Source of the DNA: Episyrphus balteatus
Taxonomy: Eukaryota; Arthropoda; Insecta; Diptera; Syrphidae
Assembly (NCBI RefSeq): GCF_945859705.1
Contig: NC_079137.1
Location: 52,794,552-52,858,551 of the forward strand
Length of the DNA stretch: 64,000 nt
Direction of reading: 5' to 3'
Under the pieces are notes generated by a model. That model had not been told where the DNA came from. It did no database searches and saw only the letters and a list, made by a program, of their open reading frames with translations. Numbering within the stretch: the first letter of the stretch is position 1; each line of letters starts with the position of its first letter. Made by a program: the position numbers and the translations under genes. Positions 58,950 through 64,000 of the stretch are shown piece after piece.

Positions 58950-59290
58950 ATTTTTTACTTGCGATATAGGCACTATAAGGCAAGTTTATATATTTACTGG
59001 ATCGTTATTAACGGTACTTGCAATAGAACCGTTTTCTTGAAATCTAAATTTATTTCAAGCCAAAAGACTAATTTTAATTAAAATTTTTGTACAAAAATTC
59101 TAGTAATTCTAATTTTATTTTTTTTTTTTAAATAAATTTTTTGAAAACGGATCGAAACTTTGTTATCAATTAATATTTGCCTTTTAATGGCATACCAATA
59201 TTTTGTTTGAAAAATGTTTGAAAATTTAAAATTAAAATAAACGGTTCTAAATTTAAACAAAATTTTATATAATTTGAATGTTTTTGAGTT
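58950..59290 (-). mobile_element. reversed mini-me-like fragment
   Basis: TTTTTACTTGCGATATAGGC followed by AAGGCAAGTTT is the complement of the 3' end of copy A. GTTATTAACGGTACTTGC and a decayed AT-rich body follow. Confidence 0.55.
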
Positions 59291-60281
59291 TTTAATTTTT
59301 AAATTTTGTTAAAAATTCTGTTATCAATCTTTTAAATGCTTGGTATGTACGCCCCTTATTTGAACCTGTATCGCTCATTTACTTGAATACTTTCATAATT
59401 CAAAAATCAAGAATTTTGAGTTTTTAATGCAGAAGTTATTGGAATAAAGTAATCTTCAATCCTGCAGAAAGTCATTTCTTAGCTATAAAAACTGATGGAG
59501 AACAAGCACTAGTTTTGTTTGAGAAACTAACTTCTTACATACAAAAATAGATCGATGATAAATTTAAAACTCGTTTCATGAAAAATCAGGGGTCGAACTA
59601 CGTCTTAAGTACGTTAACGTATTGACGCTTTATAGAGAGAGCGTTAGTCAAAACGTTAACGAAGTTTATCCTATTAAAATTACATTGGATAAACCCCTAT
59701 TATCTATTAATATGGACCTATTGGCCATATTAATAGATCTTTCATAAGCTGTGACTTTGTCCCGTCTAAGAAAACCTGGGGTTTATCATCTTCATAGACA
59801 ACGTAGACCCCAATTTTCTATGGAAAAAAGCTGGAAGAGCAATTGCTTAGGAAATCAAAAATTTAAAAAAAAAATCATGAGTTTAGAACTCATGAAAACT
59901 ATGCTAAAGCATAGTTTTTTGGCAACACTGCTAAACACAAATGCCCGATTTCTTTACATAGGTTGCTGACTTTTATTCTGGTTGCCTAAAAATGCTGTTT
60001 TGTTAGAATTTAAGGAATTCAGTCGAGATTGTTAGAGCAGTGAAATGTTTAAAGGAGTACTAATATATACTCTTTCTAAATCTAACAATGTTTTATTGTG
60101 GTGAATAAATAAAAACACTGAAAAATCTTTTCTTAATTGCCAATTTCTTACGTAATTTCACATCAGTAACGTACAGTGACCCTTCTAAATAAAATCAATG
60201 TAATTCAAGTAAATTAAATACATTTTTTAATTGTGATTAATTACCAACCCAATGATTGCTTTGGTAATTAACTTATATATT
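59291..60281. other. gene-free stretch
   Basis: Short ORFs only. A GTTAACG-bearing inverted motif near 59610-59670 (TACGTTAACGTATTGACGC, GCGTTAGTCAAAACGTTAAC) is the only structure seen. Confidence 0.4.
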
Positions 60282-60809
60282 AAGGGTATTCACGTAACGA
60301 GATAATTTTCTACTTTGCAGAAAAATAGAAAATTCCGCAAAAGGTTTAAATGAACACCCCAGTAGAAAATAATTGCGTAAACAAGGAAAACAAACAGCAG
60401 TTTGTTAAACGTCAAATTGAACTTGTTTAATTAAAAAAAATAAGTCAAGCTAATTTTGCAAATACTATGCAACAATAAAAAAAAATGTAACTTGCTCAAA
60501 TAAAATAATATTCTCTTTTCAATATTAACATATTTTATTTGTGGTTATCTGAATAATAAGACATAAATCGCGTTCAAAAAGATATTCCAGATACGGGGAT
60601 ACCAGAAAGCCTATCCGATAGGTGATTGAACACACCCAAAGTTTATCTGATTTTTTTTCTACGGTTTCTGCTTCAAATTTGTGAGATAAAATTCTATCAT
60701 TTGCGGAATATTTTTCCCATACAAATTTTGACAGCTCATTTCTACCGATAGAAAATTCTACAGTTTCTACGGTTTCTACGGGTTTTCCGCGTTTACGTGA
60801 ATACCCCTA
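60282..60809. mobile_element. MITE with AGGGTATTCACGTAA ends, 528 bp
   Basis: AAGGGTATTCACGTAACG at the left and CGTTTACGTGAATACCCC, with a leading base, at the right. The inner arm GAAAATTCCGC/GGTTTTCCGCG is weakly paired. ATTA-like sequence flanks both ends. Non-coding. Confidence 0.65.
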
Positions 60810-61418
60810 TTAAAAATGCGATTCTTCGCCGCCAACTTGAATATATAAATGAAACAATAAATGCATTTTACTGCAGAAAAAAAAGCAGAGTTGAAAACCC
60901 TTTTTGCTTTGTTTATTAAAACCAAAGTTTTTAATTAATTTTTACTTGCTTTTCTAAGTGGCATTTACCTTAAAGCCTTGTGTTAATAATTCAACTTAAC
61001 GCTTTGTATTGTGTAGTTTTTAGAATTTAAATTTTGAATTCAATGGCATACGAATTTGTTAGGGAAATGTAATTTAATAAAATAGAAAGCGGATGTAACC
61101 GATTTTTAAATGAGTTGTATCATTGAATAATTATATATAGAAGTGACACCGGAAAAAACGTCCGCTATGTTTGAGGGGTGGAGCCACAATCGTTTGAGAA
61201 GTGGCGCCACAATCGTTTTAGGATTGTGTATTCGATGGCCGAAAAATCCCTGAAAAGGACTTTTGGTTACTAAGTAACCACATTTACAATATTATTTATA
61301 TTTGGTGTATTTGTATTAGTTTTGTTTTGTGCTAGTAGTGTGTTTGTTTATTTTTGTTTCTGTAATATTGAAATTGAATTTATTTTAAATTTTTGTATTA
61401 TTTTGAATCGAATATTTG

Positions 61419-62220
61419 AAGCGTTTGGATGAAGAAGGGGGTAAGTGACATTTGCAAAATTGTGAGATATAAGGACTTAAAGTTTTTTGTTGAGAACTTT
61501 TTTCGTATTCCAATCTTAATAAAATTGAATAAACTAATAAAACAAGAAAAATAATAGCTTTTTAACAATGTTACTTTTATTTCAAAACAGTAGCTCGGTA
61601 TATTTAAAAAAACAAAATTTTTCAGAAAAAGAGTAGTTAACTCTTTCTTGCACAAAAAGCTTATAAGTATTTTGAATTTTTAAGAATACAAAGGGGTTAA
61701 GTAACAAAATTCATTTTTTTTTCTTTTTATTTTGAATAGTTGTTTTCTGTTCGCATGGTTCCGATAAAGCTTTTTGATAAGACCAATGGTGTTCCCTTGG
61801 TATGAACATCATTTGTTCCTTTAAATTTTTTTATTTTCTCAACAGAAAGCTGCTTTATCTTTTTTTCTCGGACAAAAAAGTCATGTTTTTTTTATTTCAC
61901 CCAAAAAGGAGTTAAATGCTGTTACCCCATTCTTCCACTAATATTATGCGATTTTTTTCTCGGACGAAAAAGTCTTGCTTTTATTATTTCACACAAAAAG
62001 GAGTTAAGTGCTGTTACCCCATTCTTCCACTCATATTATACGATTTTTAGTTGTAAGTAACCCTTTTATACCAAAAATGAAAGCGCTAAATAAGAAAATA
62101 CTAATCGTAGCGTGACGTAGATTAGACGGAAATTTAAGTTTTCGCAAGGCATCCTCATTTTTCAAAAAAAACCGAAAATCGAAAAAATGTCACTCACCCC
62201 CTTCTTCATCCAAACGCTTC
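61419..62220. mobile_element. 802-bp inverted-repeat element with an internal tandem duplication
   Basis: GAAGCGTTTGGATGAAGAAG, continuing GGGGT, and its complement form the ends; AAGTGACATTT pairs with AAATGTCACT. Inside, a block of about 80-90 bp containing AGGAGTTAARTGCTGTTACC occurs twice in tandem (about 61866-61955 and 61956-62045). Non-coding. Confidence 0.75.
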
Positions 62221-62589
62221 ATTTATTTTTGAATGTTTGATTCTTATGTATGTTTGGAAGGATTTTGTTTTTTGTTTTTATTAACGAGAAGAAGATTTTC
62301 TTCAGTTATAGAAGTGTTTATTTAATTTTGATTAGGGTGCTTTTTGTAATAATATCTAGGCCAAAGTTGTAGTTCACATTGTTTGAATGTTTTCCACATG
62401 CACTGTGGCATATACTTACTATTTTCTTAAACCGCATAATGCAAGAGTAGGTAGGGATCAAGTTCATACAATATGGCCATATTTCACATTATTTTAAAGT
62501 ATTTTAATACAATACGAAACAACCTCGTTTATTTGCTTAAACTGATTTATGTTTGCGAACAAGGACTCTGGATATACGGCTTTGTTCAA

Positions 62590-62940
62590 ATTTGCAACTG
62601 CAAACAAAAATTAAAAGTTTTTATAAAATGTTAAATTTTGAAAAAAAATCTTTTCGTACCATTTTTGGATACTTTTCTTTATTTTTAATTAAAACATTTT
62701 TGTTATCTAAAATTTAAACGATATTTATAAATAAAATGTTCAAATAAACTCAAAAGGTAAAAGGGCATATTTTGATCGCAAATGCAAGAAAATGTGGTTT
62801 TGGGATAGTTCCAATGATTTTTCTATTTCACCATTTGAAATAAAATACATATTTGGTTCTAAGATTCTAAAACTAGAAGAATGTAGCTTTTACATGCTTT
62901 TTATTTTGTCATGATATAGTCAAGCTATGCATTCGTACAA
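62590..62940 (-). mobile_element. reversed partial copy of the 14.4-kb foldback
   Basis: CTAAAACTAGAAGAATGTAG and CTTTTACATGC are the complement of blocks at 14515-14565. The TATTTATAAATAAAATGTTC block resembles 15350. Ends unclear. Confidence 0.55.
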
Positions 62941-62977
62941 AAAAAAAGTTGAGATAACAATCAGACATGGGATTACT

Positions 62978-63169
62978 ATAGCCCTGTTCCACTGGAGGTG
63001 GTAGTCTGCTAATAGTAGATTTTTTGTTTAATCTAGTACTATCATCTACCTACTCATGCTCTTCTTCCCGAGTGGATACGATTTGTATTGAATTCGTTGA
63101 AAGTGCGTTCCATTGAAAATCGCTAGTTAACTATTAGTAGTACTTTGCCACCTCCCAAAGGAACAGCTA
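62978..63169. mobile_element. 192-bp MITE with TAGCCCTGTTCC ends
   Basis: TAGCCCTGTTCCACTGGAGG, continuing TGG, pairs with CCACCTCCCAAAGGAACAGC. The inner words TAGTAGATT and AACTATTAGTAGTACT also face each other. TA lies at both outer edges. Confidence 0.7.
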
Positions 63170-63189
63170 AATGGATCTACCGAGTAACA

Positions 63190-64000
63190 TCAAACTTGGT
63201 ATGTAGCATTTTTTTGCAGAATCTCCATAGGGGTTTTTAGAACTATTTTTTTTTTATCAAAAATAACGATACCTGTCATAAACCAATTTAGGAAATGTTT
63301 AATTTTCTCGAAAACGGTACCAGTGATTTTGTTTAAAAAAATTATATAATAGTTTTTGGGCAATCATGGACATTTTTTAAAATTATTATTTATTAACCTA
63401 CCGTAGAACCGTGCCAAACTACCAATTTAATTTCAACGAATTTTTTATACAAAAGCATTTATATAGTTAAGATATAAAACAGAAAGAAAATTTGGGAAAA
63501 TAATAGTTTTTGGATTAGTAATTTCTACAAAATTGCATATCAATTTTATTTTTTAATTTTTTTTTTTTTAAATTTATAAGGTTCCAACGATTTTGAAATT
63601 TTTTTTTTCTAAAAATCTATCTTAGTAGAAAAAATCAAATCGAATTGGTACTTGTTTTGGAGCTATCACGAATTTTCCTTTGTTCCTTAAACTTTAGCCT
63701 TTAATCTGAGTATTAAATTGTTTATATTGGTTGAGAGAAATATGTATAATTCAGTTAAATATTTAAGTGAACCTTTAATTTGATTATTGGTAAGGCTCGT
63801 AGAAAATCAAATTTACTAATGATAAGCTTTGGTGAATTATAGTAATAATAGCCTAATAGTAAGTGAATGTACATATAAGCGTGGTCGAATGTTCGGTATT
63901 CGACCGAATCATTATTCGCAGCATCTCTAGTTGGTGCCGTTAAAAAATTTCAATTTCCCCTCCTTGGAATCAAAAATAAACAAAAAGTTTGAGCCAAAAC
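63190..64000. other. window end: fragments of mini-me-like repeats
   Basis: 63190-63300 contains a reversed fragment (AACGATACCTGTCATAAACC), and 63925-64000 a forward fragment (TTGGTGCCGTTAAAAAATTT then TCCCCTCCTTGGAATCA) cut by the window edge. No exon of the sphingosine kinase seen. Confidence 0.5.

Overview
The window is AT-rich animal nuclear DNA, most likely from an insect and probably a fly. The evidence is spliced genes with GT-AG introns, clear fly/insect relatives of DEAF1, ARMC8 and sphingosine kinase, an Asn/Gln/Ser-rich protein style, and a dispersed repeat that carries a (GACA)n tract, as mini-me/DINE-type elements of Diptera do. The species cannot be named from this sequence. 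No rRNA, tRNA, CRISPR array, operon or bacterial signal was seen.

Layout. 1-7.2 kb: no gene recognised, several short inverted-repeat transposons. 7.4-23.6 kb (+): an 11-exon immunoglobulin-superfamily cell-surface protein of about 1,072 residues. Its 7.4-kb intron 7 is packed with foldback repeats, including a near-perfect palindrome with 1.3-kb arms. 24.6-29.3 kb (-): a four-exon, Cys-rich, signal-peptide protein with a hydrophobic C-terminus (Ly6/GPI-like), tail-to-tail with the Ig gene. 30.6-38.6 kb (-): DEAF1 (SAND plus MYND), with a broken LINE and several foldbacks in its 6.5-kb intron. 40.4-41.3 kb (-): a dead non-LTR reverse transcriptase. 41.7-50.4 kb (-): complete nine-exon ARMC8/Gid5, a subunit of the GID/CTLH ubiquitin ligase. 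54.3 kb (+): first coding exon of a sphingosine kinase whose remaining exons I could not find before the window ends. 55.2-64 kb: almost entirely repeats.

The genes do not form a pathway: a surface adhesion-type protein, a small surface protein, a transcription factor, a ubiquitin-ligase subunit and a lipid kinase. From memory, Deaf1 and Sk2 both lie on Drosophila 3L, which would fit conserved linkage, but this was not checked.

The most striking property is the density of inverted repeats. More than twenty elements with paired ends can be read directly, some nested, some with clear target-site duplications (8-bp, TTAA, TA). The 17.2-20.1 kb palindrome inside a transcribed intron is the best candidate for an unusual functional locus (long-hairpin RNA/endo-siRNA source). 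Exon borders were assigned by hand from splice consensus, reading-frame phase and protein similarity known from memory. No database search was possible.
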